A stretch of 64,000 nt of DNA, taken from positions 21,687 to 85,686 of the forward strand of contig CACZAN010000006.1 of the NCBI GenBank assembly GCA_902779165.1. The letters are read 5' to 3'. This document shows, in pieces, positions 1-8,233 of this stretch. Both the position numbers and the translations under genes were made by a program. Origin of the DNA: an uncultured Bacteroidales bacterium (GTDB lineage: Bacteria > Bacteroidota > Bacteroidia > Bacteroidales > Bacteroidaceae). How positions within the stretch are numbered: position 1 is the first letter of the stretch; every line of letters starts with the position of its first letter. The notes beneath the pieces were generated by a model that was given only the letters and a program-made list of their open reading frames with translations, made no database searches and was not told where the DNA came from.

Positions 1-2219
1 AAGACCAGGGTAATGATTTCGTCGCTTCGGCTCTCGTCGCCAGGTTGTCGCCAACAGATAACATTCATCCGTGGCTCGCTTTCGCCTTCGCTGACGGGAA
101 GAGCTTGGTACAGACGCTGACAGAGCAGGCTGTCTTTCTCTTCAGGCAACGATCGGATGACAAAGACCGGACAGGCATAGGACTTCAACAGGAACAGGCC
201 GCAACGTTGACTGGTGTTGCCTGCTTCGGCCATTTCCTGTGTGCCACTACCCGTGAGGGGGTAGAGCTTTTCGAGGCGGTTCTCATAGAGCTCCCAGTCG
301 CGTTCGATGGGCACCACACCGCGTGAGCCTGCTTGCAGATGCATGTGATCGGGGCACGAGGCTCCGCAGAGCGGTCCGTTGTAGAACACGATATGATGAG
401 GCAACGTCCAGGCCAGATGGCGCATTGTCCCGAAATGTTCCCAGATATTCTGAGGCTTGTGGCGGCGAGTAGGAATCGTAAAATGGTGGGGAAGGATAGG
501 GAAGGGGTTGATAAGCACTTGATAATGATGGCGAATCATCAGGACATGTTGCTCTTTCGGCCGGTTCTCATCGCAGAGGAAACAGGGCCGTGCAGCTATC
601 GAGGCTTTGTCGATTTGAGCAGCAGTGGAGACGATGCGTGCCGGATTCCACTGAACCGCCAGCGAACTGTCGCCAAAGGGCAATTCTCGTTTCTGCACCT
701 GTGTCTGCAGATCATTATAACGTTGTCTGGCCGCTTCCCAACTGTTTAATTCACTTTCGAAGAATGCTTCTACATCCTCCTCCGATGCTTCCTGCCGCCA
801 ACGACGGTTCATCGCCTGACGAGCCAGGATCTCGGTCGTGCGCAGCTGGTCTTTATATAGGTTGTTCTTGTTCTGCTTGTCCCAACTGAGGGCGGCATCG
901 CTGTTGCCCTCCCAACGGCGGCAGAGATAAAGTTCGTCGAAAATACGGCCGATGCGATACCTGCGTCCGATCATCAATCCCAGTGCATAGTCCTCACCGT
1001 AGCTGGTATTGGGTATTTGTATTTTCCGGAGTACAGGCGTATAAAAAGCTCTTGGAGCTCCTAAACCATTGATGCGCAAGGCATTGTTTCGCCCGTTCTG
1101 GGGCGTCCATTCAGCGTGGTCTATGAGTCCTGGCGGCAGCGTTTCCAATTGGAAGTTCGTCATGCGGTAGGAGCCGATCACCATAGCTGCCCGCTGTTCA
1201 CGGAAGGCATCGATGATGCGCTGTAATGTATTAGGTCCGCTGTAGAGGTCGTCAGAATCCAGTTGTACTACAAACCGCCCGCACAGTGGATGATGCACGG
1301 CCTGGTTCCAGCAACCGCCGATTCCCAGATCGTCTCTTTCGGGCTGTAAATGGATAATAGGGTAATTACCGTCGGCTATGATGTCATCAATGGCTTCTGA
1401 TGTGCCGTCATCACTGTGATTATCAACAACGATCAGATTAAAGGGGAAGGTCGTCTCCTGCTTCAGCACACTATGGATAGCATCCTCAATCGTGCGAACC
1501 CTGTTGCGTACAGGGATGACTACAGAGGCTTCGACCGGAAAATCCTCATCGTCAAAGCGAATCTCGTCAAACTCGTCAGGAGCCAACAGGGCGCCGATAG
1601 CCTTTAAATGACGTGTGCACGCACGTTCCATTTCTATTTGCCGGGCACGATTGCGCGGATCTACGTAGTCGAACTGCTTTTGCCCCGAGAGGCGGGTGTC
1701 AGTCTCTATCTCCGTGTAGAGCGTTTCGGAGACATGCACAGGCAGCATCCTTCTCGAAAGGAACAGCCGAAGGTCATAGAGTCCTGCCCACTGATACTCG
1801 CGCTGCCGATCCTGTTCGAAATAAGCGCGGACGTCCGACGTCTTCAGCAGCAGGAGCGAGCCAAACGAAAAGTCGTCACGAACGCTGCCCAACTGACAGT
1901 CTATCAGCGGTCTCGCTTCGATTGTGCCGGAAGGTAACACTACGCGGTGGTCGGCATAGAGCATGGATGCATCAGTGTCTTCTGCAATGGTGATCATGCG
2001 CGTTAGAGCGTGGTAACCCAATTGTAAGTCAAAGCGTTTTGTGTAGAGCAGGATGTACGGTGCTGTGGCTTGAACAGCCATTTCGCGCAGAGATCTTGTC
2101 TGAAAAGGATTGTCGATGAGATGGGTGCTTAACACCTGATCGTCCTGACGTAGCATTTCAATGGTCAGGCGACCTTCGTTTTCGTCTGCAAAAGGTAGAA
2201 AACAGTCTATTTTGGACAT
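1..2219 (-). CDS. Glycosyltransferase family 2 fused to a DUF4922 (HIT/GalT-like) domain, partial
   Basis: The reading frame starts at the ATG at 2219-2217 and stays open to the left edge, so at least 739 residues are present and the C-terminus is missing. Residues about 1-220 look like a degenerate first GT-A domain. Residues about 228-460 are a canonical GT2 domain, with VVIPVRNR, a DNHSDDG strand, the QLDSDD nucleotide-sugar/metal motif and a GED motif. From about 500 onward the protein resembles DUF4922, with a CFLCDENRP motif and PDHMHLQAG, an HxHxQ signature like that of GalT/Ap4A phosphorylases. Both activities are inferred from family resemblance: sugar transfer in the cytoplasm plus nucleotidyl-sugar phosphorylase-like chemistry. 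A TAnnTTTG box lies just upstream (2250-2257). The gene is divergent from the GH109-like gene. DUF4922 also occurs as a stand-alone protein in Bacteroidales, so this fusion is notable. Confidence 0.8.
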   Translation of the reverse strand, partial: MSKIDCFLPFADENEGRLTIEMLRQDDQVLSTHLIDNPFQTRSLREMAVQATAPYILLYTKRFDLQLGYHALTRMITIAEDTDASMLYADHRVVLPSGTIEARPLIDCQLGSVRDDFSFGSLLLLKTSDVRAYFEQDRQREYQWAGLYDLRLFLSRRMLPVHVSETLYTEIETDTRLSGQKQFDYVDPRNRARQIEMERACTRHLKAIGALLAPDEFDEIRFDDEDFPVEASVVIPVRNRVRTIEDAIHSVLKQETTFPFNLIVVDNHSDDGTSEAIDDIIADGNYPIIHLQPERDDLGIGGCWNQAVHHPLCGRFVVQLDSDDLYSGPNTLQRIIDAFREQRAAMVIGSYRMTNFQLETLPPGLIDHAEWTPQNGRNNALRINGLGAPRAFYTPVLRKIQIPNTSYGEDYALGLMIGRRYRIGRIFDELYLCRRWEGNSDAALSWDKQNKNNLYKDQLRTTEILARQAMNRRWRQEASEEDVEAFFESELNSWEAARQRYNDLQTQVQKRELPFGDSSLAVQWNPARIVSTAAQIDKASIAARPCFLCDENRPKEQHVLMIRHHYQVLINPFPILPHHFTIPTRRHKPQNIWEHFGTMRHLAWTLPHHIVFYNGPLCGASCPDHMHLQAGSRGVVPIERDWELYENRLEKLYPLTGSGTQEMAEAGNTSQRCGLFLLKSYACPVFVIRSLPEEKDSLLCQRLYQALPVSEGESEPRMNVICWRQPGDESRSDEIITLV

Positions 2220-2249
2220 AGAACTTGACGGTTTTTATGAAAAACGCTG

Positions 2250-2257
2250 CAAAGATA
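2250..2257 (-). promoter_or_regulatory. Bacteroidota -7 promoter box for the GT2/DUF4922 gene
   Basis: Read on the minus strand the octamer is TATCTTTG, matching TAnnTTTG, 30 nt upstream of the ATG at 2219. No clear TTTG -33 box is seen at the usual distance, so only the -7 element is supported. Confidence 0.55.
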
Positions 2258-2334
2258 ATCATTTTTGGGCAGTAAAAACAGGGATTATGCAGATTTATTA
2301 GTTAAAAAATGGAAAAAACCATACTTTCTTTCTC

Positions 2335-2361
2335 TTTGATGCTCAAAAATACTTATCTTTG
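2335..2361 (+). promoter_or_regulatory. Bacteroidota promoter for the GH109-like gene
   Basis: TTTG at 2335-2338 and TATCTTTG at 2354-2361 match the Bacteroidota -33/-7 pattern with normal spacing. The box decides the start codon of the next gene: the upstream in-frame TTG at 2359 lies inside the -7 box and cannot be translated, so the ATG at 2398 is the start. Confidence 0.75.
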
Positions 2362-2397
2362 CACCCGAAAAACGAAACTAATAACCCCAAATCCATT

Positions 2398-3987
2398 ATG
2401 AAGAAACTATTCACTATTATCGCTGTAGCCTGTCTCGCACTGACAGCCAGCGCCCAATCACTCTCCGTCTCTTCAGATCAATTGCACTGGAACGGAGGAA
2501 CCCTCGTTATTGACACTCCTCAGCGTCCTGCCGGACAGCAGGATGTTATTCAGCTGACCGCCCCAAAACTGGAGACCGTCCGTGTAGGTTTCGTGGGACT
2601 CGGAATGCGTGGCCCTGGAGCTGTGTCGCGTTGGACCCATATTCCAGGTGTTCAGATTGTTGCACTCTGCGATTATGAAGAAGAGCGTGCTGAAGCCTGC
2701 CAGAGATATCTGCGCAATGCAGGACTTCCCCCTGCTGTTATCTACAGCGGCGCGAAGGGTTACGAGGAACTCTGCAAACGCGAAGACATTGACATCGTTT
2801 ATGTAGCTACGGACTGGGACCACCACTTCCCCGTTGCAAAGTGCGCTCTCGAGAATGGGAAACACACAGCCATTGAAGTGCCGTCAGCCATGAATCTTGC
2901 TCAGTGCTGGGAGCTCATCAACCTCAGCGAGAAGACGCGCAAGCACTGCATGATTCTCGAAAACTGCTGCTACGACTGGTATGAGCTCAATGCCCTGAAT
3001 ATGGCACAGCATGGCGTGTTTGGCGAAATCCTGCGTGCTGAGGGCGCTTACATCCACAATCTTACCCAATTCTGGCATGAATACTGGAAGAATCCCGATG
3101 GCTCCGATCCCGATCAATTAGGATGGCGTATGAAGTACAATATGGAGAATCGCGGCGATGTCTATGCTACCCACGGACTCGGTCCTGTGGCGCTCGCCTT
3201 GAACATCCATCGTGGTGATCGTTTCACCACACTCGTAGCAATGGATACCAAGAGCGTAGCAGGCAAGGAGTATGTCGAAAAAGTTACCGGACGTCCTTGT
3301 CCTGACTATCGCAATGGTGACCAGACAACAACCCTTATGCGTACAGTTGAAGGAAAGGTCGTTGAGATTCAGCATAATGTCATGAATCCCCAACCTTACA
3401 ACCGTCTGTATAAGCTCACAGGCACCAAAGGCTATGCTACCAAATATCCCGTGGAGCATTTTGCCCTTGATAAGGAGCAACTGACTTCCAGTGGTGTTGC
3501 ACCCAAGGTTGACGACCTCAGTAGTCATGGCTTCCTGCCTAAGGCAGAACAGGACGCTTTGGTCGCCAAATACCAGCACCCCATCATCAAGAAGTACGGC
3601 GAGATGGCTCAGAAAGTAGGCGGACACGGCGGTATGGACTTCTTCATGGATGCCCGTCTGGTCTATTGCCTGCAGAACGGATTGCCCCTGGATATGGACG
3701 TTTATGATCTTGCAGAATGGTGCAGCCTTGCTGAGCTCGGAGCACTCTCCATGGATAACAACTGCTGCAGCGTGGAATTCCCCGACTTCACACGTGGTGC
3801 CTGGAACAAGGTGCAGGGATTCCAGTTCGCATGGGCTGATCCTGCAGACGAAGCTGCCGCTGCTGCTGCTGCTGAGGCCAGCACCAAGGCACAGAAGGAC
3901 CGTTGCGCAGCTGAGAACCTCTGGGACAAATATGACAAGGCTAAGGTCATGAAAGTACGCAAGATTCATCCTCGCAAGCGTCGTTAA
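2398..3987 (+). CDS. Secreted Gfo/Idh/MocA-family protein, GH109-like
   Basis: 529 residues beginning with a signal peptide (MKKLFTIIAVACLALTASAQS). A Rossmann glycine motif (GFVGLGMRGPG, near residue 63), the EVPSA segment in the position of the family EKP motif, and NRGDVYATHGLGPVA in the C-terminal half match GH109, the NAD-dependent group that includes alpha-N-acetylgalactosaminidases acting through transient oxidation. The predicted site is the periplasm. It is longer than usual GH109 proteins (about 450 residues): there is about 55 residues of extra sequence before the Rossmann fold, and the last 30 residues are an alanine-rich stretch followed by a strongly basic tail (KVRKIHPRKRR). 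Specificity cannot be read from sequence; other Gfo/Idh/MocA oxidoreductases remain possible. The gene stands alone with its own promoter. Confidence 0.82.
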   Translation: MKKLFTIIAVACLALTASAQSLSVSSDQLHWNGGTLVIDTPQRPAGQQDVIQLTAPKLETVRVGFVGLGMRGPGAVSRWTHIPGVQIVALCDYEEERAEACQRYLRNAGLPPAVIYSGAKGYEELCKREDIDIVYVATDWDHHFPVAKCALENGKHTAIEVPSAMNLAQCWELINLSEKTRKHCMILENCCYDWYELNALNMAQHGVFGEILRAEGAYIHNLTQFWHEYWKNPDGSDPDQLGWRMKYNMENRGDVYATHGLGPVALALNIHRGDRFTTLVAMDTKSVAGKEYVEKVTGRPCPDYRNGDQTTTLMRTVEGKVVEIQHNVMNPQPYNRLYKLTGTKGYATKYPVEHFALDKEQLTSSGVAPKVDDLSSHGFLPKAEQDALVAKYQHPIIKKYGEMAQKVGGHGGMDFFMDARLVYCLQNGLPLDMDVYDLAEWCSLAELGALSMDNNCCSVEFPDFTRGAWNKVQGFQFAWADPADEAAAAAAAEASTKAQKDRCAAENLWDKYDKAKVMKVRKIHPRKRR

Positions 3988-4019
3988 ACACATTTTGGCA
4001 CATCTTTTGCATGAAAAAA

Positions 4020-4042
4020 GTAGGACGCGGCCCGCGTCCTAC
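4020..4042 (+). terminator. Perfect GC-rich hairpin after the GH109-like gene
   Basis: Ten-base arms GTAGGACGCG/CGCGTCCTAC separated by GCC. The plus side lacks a good T-tract (ATAATTA follows), while the minus reading is followed by CTTTTTT. It could end the GH109-like transcript, or be a leader hairpin of the next gene, which starts 28 nt later. Confidence 0.5.
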
Positions 4043-4069
4043 ATAATTACTCAATAATCAGAAACATCA

Positions 4070-4813
4070 ATGAACGATTACATCGAAATTCAGGACAACT
4101 ACGATCGAGGTAACGGTGCAACCTCGTCTGGACTCCTCACTGGCGCCACCACACTTTCTGGCGTGATGACCCGTGTCTACATTTGGATGACAGCAGCCCT
4201 CTTCATCACTGCTGCTGCCGCCTTCCTGACCGTTAGCAGTCAGACGATGCTCAGCCTTATTTTGGGCAATAAGATTGCTATTTGGGTGCTTTTTATCGCT
4301 GAACTGGGGCTGGTCGTGGGACTCAGTGCGGGACTCAACCGCCTGTCTCCGACAGCGGCTACGGCGCTCTTCCTGCTTTATGCATTGATCAACGGCCTGA
4401 CGCTATCGGTCATCTTCTTTGCTTATGAGATAGGGACTATTACTCAGGCGTTTGCAGCTTCGGCCCTGACCTTTGGTGCGATGAGCGTTTTCGGTGCAAC
4501 AACGAAGAAGGATCTCTCCAGCCTGGGAGGTATTCTCTTCATGGGGCTGATAGGACTTATTATTGCCAGTATCGTGAATGCTTTCTGGGCAAACTCCACG
4601 ATGGATGCCATCATCACTTATATTGGTGTCTTCATCTTCGTCGGCCTCACCGCCTATGATACCCAGAAGATCAAAGCGATGACTGCAGCTGTCGAGTCTG
4701 GCAGGGATGTCGCCTTGACCCGTAAGATTGCAATTCTCGGAGCACTCACTCTCTACCTCGACTTCATCAACCTCTTCCTCTACATTTTACGCCTTTTCGG
4801 ACGCCGTAGATAA
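4070..4813 (+). CDS. Bax inhibitor-1/YccA family membrane protein
   Basis: 247 residues, with about 30 polar residues first and then seven hydrophobic segments. Segments such as VYIWMTAALFITAAAAF at the start and AYDTQKIKAM near the end are typical of the BI-1/TMBIM family (E. coli YbhL, YccA); the terminal LDFINLFLYILRLFG matches the usual ending. The family is located in the inner membrane and is linked to ion leak and, for YccA, to modulation of FtsH proteolysis. The exact role here is unknown. It is flanked by a hairpin upstream and the rlmN promoter downstream, so it appears to be a single-gene unit. Confidence 0.9.
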   Translation: MNDYIEIQDNYDRGNGATSSGLLTGATTLSGVMTRVYIWMTAALFITAAAAFLTVSSQTMLSLILGNKIAIWVLFIAELGLVVGLSAGLNRLSPTAATALFLLYALINGLTLSVIFFAYEIGTITQAFAASALTFGAMSVFGATTKKDLSSLGGILFMGLIGLIIASIVNAFWANSTMDAIITYIGVFIFVGLTAYDTQKIKAMTAAVESGRDVALTRKIAILGALTLYLDFINLFLYILRLFGRRR

Positions 4814-4873
4814 GGTAAAACGGAGTCTTCGGGACGATTTACTGCCATTTTGGCATAAAAAAGCTTAAAACGC

Positions 4874-4904
4874 TTGGTCGTTCGAACGGCTTTGTGTAAC
4901 TTTG
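4874..4904 (+). promoter_or_regulatory. Promoter of the rlmN series
   Basis: TTGG at 4874-4877 and TAACTTTG at 4897-4904 (TAnnTTTG) form a Bacteroidota promoter about 70 nt upstream of rlmN. It probably serves the whole closely spaced set rlmN to secG. Confidence 0.7.
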
Positions 4905-4906
4905 CA

Positions 4907-4938
4907 CCGCAGTAGCCTCAAATGAGGGGTTGCTGCGG
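4907..4938 (+). promoter_or_regulatory. Leader hairpin upstream of rlmN
   Basis: Just after the promoter, CCGCAG (4907-4912) pairs with CTGCGG (4933-4938), and CCTCA (4916-4920) with TGAGG (4923-4927), leaving a small asymmetric internal loop. It would sit at the 5-prime end of the mRNA. No known riboswitch family is recognised and no T-tract follows. Confidence 0.4.
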
Positions 4939-4971
4939 CTCTTTATATAAATTTAATGTACGCGCGCGTTA

Positions 4972-6048
4972 ATGATGACGTCTGACCAAAGTCTGGATAA
5001 TGTTTCCGGGAAGCGAATCTTACTGGGGCTCACACAAGAAGAGCTTCGTACCGTGGCCGCAGAAGTGGGACTACCTGCTTTTGCCGCCAAGCAGATGTCG
5101 TCGTGGCTATATCAGAAAGGGGTTGCTTCCATTGACGAGATGACGAATATCAGTCTTGCTGCCCGTCAGCGTTTGACAGAACGCTATGAAGTGGGACTGA
5201 TGCCGCCTCTTGCAGAGCAACACAGTTCCGACGGCACCGTGAAATACCTCTTCCCAACCCGCAAGGGGCAGCGCGTGGAGGCCGTCTTCATTCCAGATGA
5301 TGAGCGCGGAACACTCTGCGTCAGCTGTCAGGTTGGGTGCAAGATGGCTTGCAGTTTCTGCATGACAGGTCGTCAAGGGTTTCAGGGGCAGCTCGCGGTT
5401 GCTGATATCCTAAACCAAATCTACTCCCTTCCAGAGCGTGAACGGTTGACAAATATTGTTTTCATGGGACAGGGAGAGCCGATGGATAACCTCGACTCTG
5501 TGCTACGTACCACAGAACTTCTGACGGCCGACTACGGCTGGGCGTGGAGCCCAAAACGTATCACAGTCTCCACCGTGGGATTGAAGAAGGGGTTGAAGCG
5601 TTTCCTTGACGAGAGCCCTTGTCACCTCGCCATCAGTCTGCACAATCCATTCTCTGAGGAGCGTGCTACGATGATGCCGGCCGAGCGCAGCTACCCGCTG
5701 GCGGAAATGTTGGAACTCCTGCAAGAGTACGATTGGACGGGGCAACGTCGCCTCTCGTTCGAATACATCGTTTTTGGCGGAACTAACGACTCCGAGCGCC
5801 ACGCCCGCGAACTCGTCCGTCTGCTCTCAGACCTTGAATGCAGGGTCAATCTCATCCGATGGCACGTCCTTCCAGGAGAAACGAAGTTCCACGAAGCAGA
5901 CCCTCAGCGCATGATAGAATTTCGCGATTATCTCACCAACCATGGCGTTCGTTGCACCATCCGTGCCTCACGAGGACAGGATATTGATGCAGCCTGCGGC
6001 CTCTTGAATACAAAGACCCAGAACAAAATCCAAGTAAACGATGAATAA
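4972..6048 (+). CDS. rlmN: 23S rRNA (adenine-2503-C2)-methyltransferase / tRNA m2A37 methyltransferase RlmN
   Basis: 358 residues, normal for RlmN. The radical-SAM cluster motif CxxxCxxC is present as C123, C127 and C130 (CKMACSFC). The SAM-binding GQGEP is at about residue 165, and the second catalytic cysteine lies in RGQDIDAACG (C342). The enzyme methylates C2 of A2503 in 23S rRNA and A37 of some tRNAs, using a methylated cysteine intermediate. Two adjacent ATG codons start the gene (4972 and 4975). Its stop overlaps the start of the DUF4837 gene by eight bases, suggesting translational coupling. Chloramphenicol-resistance Cfr is related, but the housekeeping context supports RlmN. Confidence 0.95.
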   Translation: MMTSDQSLDNVSGKRILLGLTQEELRTVAAEVGLPAFAAKQMSSWLYQKGVASIDEMTNISLAARQRLTERYEVGLMPPLAEQHSSDGTVKYLFPTRKGQRVEAVFIPDDERGTLCVSCQVGCKMACSFCMTGRQGFQGQLAVADILNQIYSLPERERLTNIVFMGQGEPMDNLDSVLRTTELLTADYGWAWSPKRITVSTVGLKKGLKRFLDESPCHLAISLHNPFSEERATMMPAERSYPLAEMLELLQEYDWTGQRRLSFEYIVFGGTNDSERHARELVRLLSDLECRVNLIRWHVLPGETKFHEADPQRMIEFRDYLTNHGVRCTIRASRGQDIDAACGLLNTKTQNKIQVNDE

Positions 6049-7105
6049 GCAGATACTCTTTAGCCTGACGCTTCTGGCGACTCTGCTGCTGAGCAGTTGC
6101 CGAAAGGAGTTTGTCATTCCTCGCGCCAGCGGCCGTCCTTATGAAGTGATGGTGGTGATGACCGACAAGGACTGGCAGGCCACACAAGGCCGTGCCCTCT
6201 TTGCTGTTCTCGACACCGATATTCCCGGGTTACCGCAGCCGGAGCGTTCGTTCCATATCTCGCAGGTGGAGCCCAAACGCTTCGATAATATTTTGAATAT
6301 CTTCCGCAATGTCATCATCGTGGATATCAACAAGCAGATCTACACGAAGACCACGATGAAGTTCACCCGCGACAAGTATGCCATTGATCAGATTGTGCTG
6401 ACTATCCAGAGTCCCACTCCGGAGGAATTTGCCGATTTCTGTTTCGACCACGGTCAGGACATCATAGATTTCTTGACCAAGATGGAGATGAACCGCCTCA
6501 TCAAGGAACTGAAGGACAAGTATTCGAAGGTGACGGCCCAGCTGGCACATGAACTCTTCGACTGCGAATTTCACGCTCCTGATGAAATAAAGAGCTACAA
6601 GCGAGGCGATAACTTCTTCTGGACCAGCAGCAACGGTTCGTCAGCACTGGTGAATATCTGTATGTACAGTTATCCTTACGAGGGACCTGCAACCTTCAAC
6701 AAGCAATATGTGTTGGCCAAGCGCGACAGCGTGATGGCTGTGAATATTCCAGGCACCCTTCCCTCGATGCACATGGCCACCGATACACTCTGTACCAGCG
6801 TCAAACCCATTGTCGTTCACAATCAGTATGCCCTCGAAGCCCGCGGACTCTGGTATATGGAGAACGACGGCATGGGAGGTCCTTTTGTCAGTCACTCGCG
6901 CGTAGATACAACCCGTAATCTCGTCATCGTCGTCGAGGGCTTTGTCTTCGCTCCGGAGAAGATGAAGCGCGGTCTAATGCGCCGTCTCGAAGGCTCGCTC
7001 TACACCCTTAACCTTCCAGACGAGAAAACCTCTCCCATTGTTACAACCCTCGAAGAAGTAGCCGTCACGGCAGAAGACCGTCGCGCTGCTCGCCAAAAGA
7101 AATAA
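6041..7105 (+). CDS. DUF4837 family lipoprotein
   Basis: 354 residues with a lipoprotein signal peptide; the lipobox LLLSSC places the acylated cysteine at residue 20, so the protein is expected to be anchored in an envelope membrane. The remaining sequence matches the Bacteroidota family DUF4837, of unknown function, which is commonly found beside rlmN and pdxA in Bacteroidales. No catalytic motif is evident. The start overlaps the rlmN end by eight bases and pdxA follows after 12 bases. The C-terminus is rich in charged residues (EDRRAARQKK). Confidence 0.85.
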   Translation: MNKQILFSLTLLATLLLSSCRKEFVIPRASGRPYEVMVVMTDKDWQATQGRALFAVLDTDIPGLPQPERSFHISQVEPKRFDNILNIFRNVIIVDINKQIYTKTTMKFTRDKYAIDQIVLTIQSPTPEEFADFCFDHGQDIIDFLTKMEMNRLIKELKDKYSKVTAQLAHELFDCEFHAPDEIKSYKRGDNFFWTSSNGSSALVNICMYSYPYEGPATFNKQYVLAKRDSVMAVNIPGTLPSMHMATDTLCTSVKPIVVHNQYALEARGLWYMENDGMGGPFVSHSRVDTTRNLVIVVEGFVFAPEKMKRGLMRRLEGSLYTLNLPDEKTSPIVTTLEEVAVTAEDRRAARQKK

Positions 7106-7117
7106 TTGCATATCAAT

Positions 7118-8185
7118 ATGAGTAAAATCAAAGTAGGTATTACCCACGGAGACCCCAACGGCATTGGATATGAGGTCATCCTGAAAACATTTGCAGACCC
7201 TGCAATGCTGGAGCTCTGTACCCCCATTATCTACGGCTCACCCAAGGTGGCCAGCTACCACCGCAAGGCTCTTGAGCTCCAGACCAACTTTGCTACAGTT
7301 AATTCTGCAGCTAATGTCCAACCAGACAACCTGAATCTCATCCCCTGCACTGCGGAGGAGGTGAAGATTGATTTCGGACAGTCAACAGCCGAAGCCGGAG
7401 AAGCAGCCCTGGCTGCCCTTGAACGTGCCGTCAAGGACTGGAAGGATGGGCTCATCGATGTCCTCGTCACGGCTCCCATCAACAAGCACAGTATTCAGAG
7501 CGATAAATTCAAGTTCCCGGGACACACGGAGTACATCCAGGCCTGTGTAGGCCACGACGGACAGCAGGCCCTGATGATCCTGATGAACGAACGTATGCGT
7601 ATTGCTTTGGCAACAACGCATCTTCCAATCGCCAAGGTGGCTCCTGCCATCACGGCAGACTTGGTGCTCTCCAAGTTGCGCGCACTCGACCATTCCTTGC
7701 GTCGCGACTTCGCTATCTCCAATCCGCGCATTGCCGTTCTCGCCCTGAATCCTCATGCAGGCGAAGAGGGGCTGCTCGGTAAGGAGGAACAGGAGAACAT
7801 CGTTCCCGCGATGCAGAAAGCGGAGGACGAGAAGATAAACGTCTTTGGCCCTTATCCTGCCGATGGCTTCTTCGGTACCCGTGCTTATGAATCGTTCGAC
7901 GGAGTCCTCGCCATGTATCACGACCAGGGACTTGCTCCCTTCAAGTTGCTTGCTATGGATGATGGCGTGAATTTCACCGCAGGTCTCGACCTCGTGCGCA
8001 CCAGCCCTGATCACGGCACAGCCTTCGATATTGCGGGTCAGGGCAAGGCTGACGAGAACTCTTTCCGTCAGGCTATCTTCACCGCTATTGATGTCTTCCG
8101 CGCACGCCAGGCCTGGGACGAAGCCCGCCAGAATCCTCTTCCCAAGCTCTTTGTTGATAAGAAAGACAAAAGCGAACGGGAATAG
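7118..8185 (+). CDS. pdxA: 4-hydroxythreonine-4-phosphate dehydrogenase
   Basis: 355 residues. PdxA oxidises 4-phosphohydroxy-L-threonine with NAD in pyridoxal 5-phosphate biosynthesis. The N-terminal GDPNGIG motif and the three metal-binding histidine regions (FPGHTEY, LNPHAGE, MYHDQG) are present, as is the conserved C-terminal segment RTSPDHGTAFDIAG. The ATG at 7118 (MSKIKVGITHGDP) is chosen; an in-frame TTG at 7106 directly after the previous stop is less likely. It sits between the DUF4837 gene and the sigma-54 activator in a compact set, a combination known in Bacteroidales. Confidence 0.95.
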   Translation: MSKIKVGITHGDPNGIGYEVILKTFADPAMLELCTPIIYGSPKVASYHRKALELQTNFATVNSAANVQPDNLNLIPCTAEEVKIDFGQSTAEAGEAALAALERAVKDWKDGLIDVLVTAPINKHSIQSDKFKFPGHTEYIQACVGHDGQQALMILMNERMRIALATTHLPIAKVAPAITADLVLSKLRALDHSLRRDFAISNPRIAVLALNPHAGEEGLLGKEEQENIVPAMQKAEDEKINVFGPYPADGFFGTRAYESFDGVLAMYHDQGLAPFKLLAMDDGVNFTAGLDLVRTSPDHGTAFDIAGQGKADENSFRQAIFTAIDVFRARQAWDEARQNPLPKLFVDKKDKSERE

Positions 8186-8233
8186 TTATCAATGAAGTGA
8201 ATGTCGCTGTTTGGTAGCGGCAAAATCAAATAC

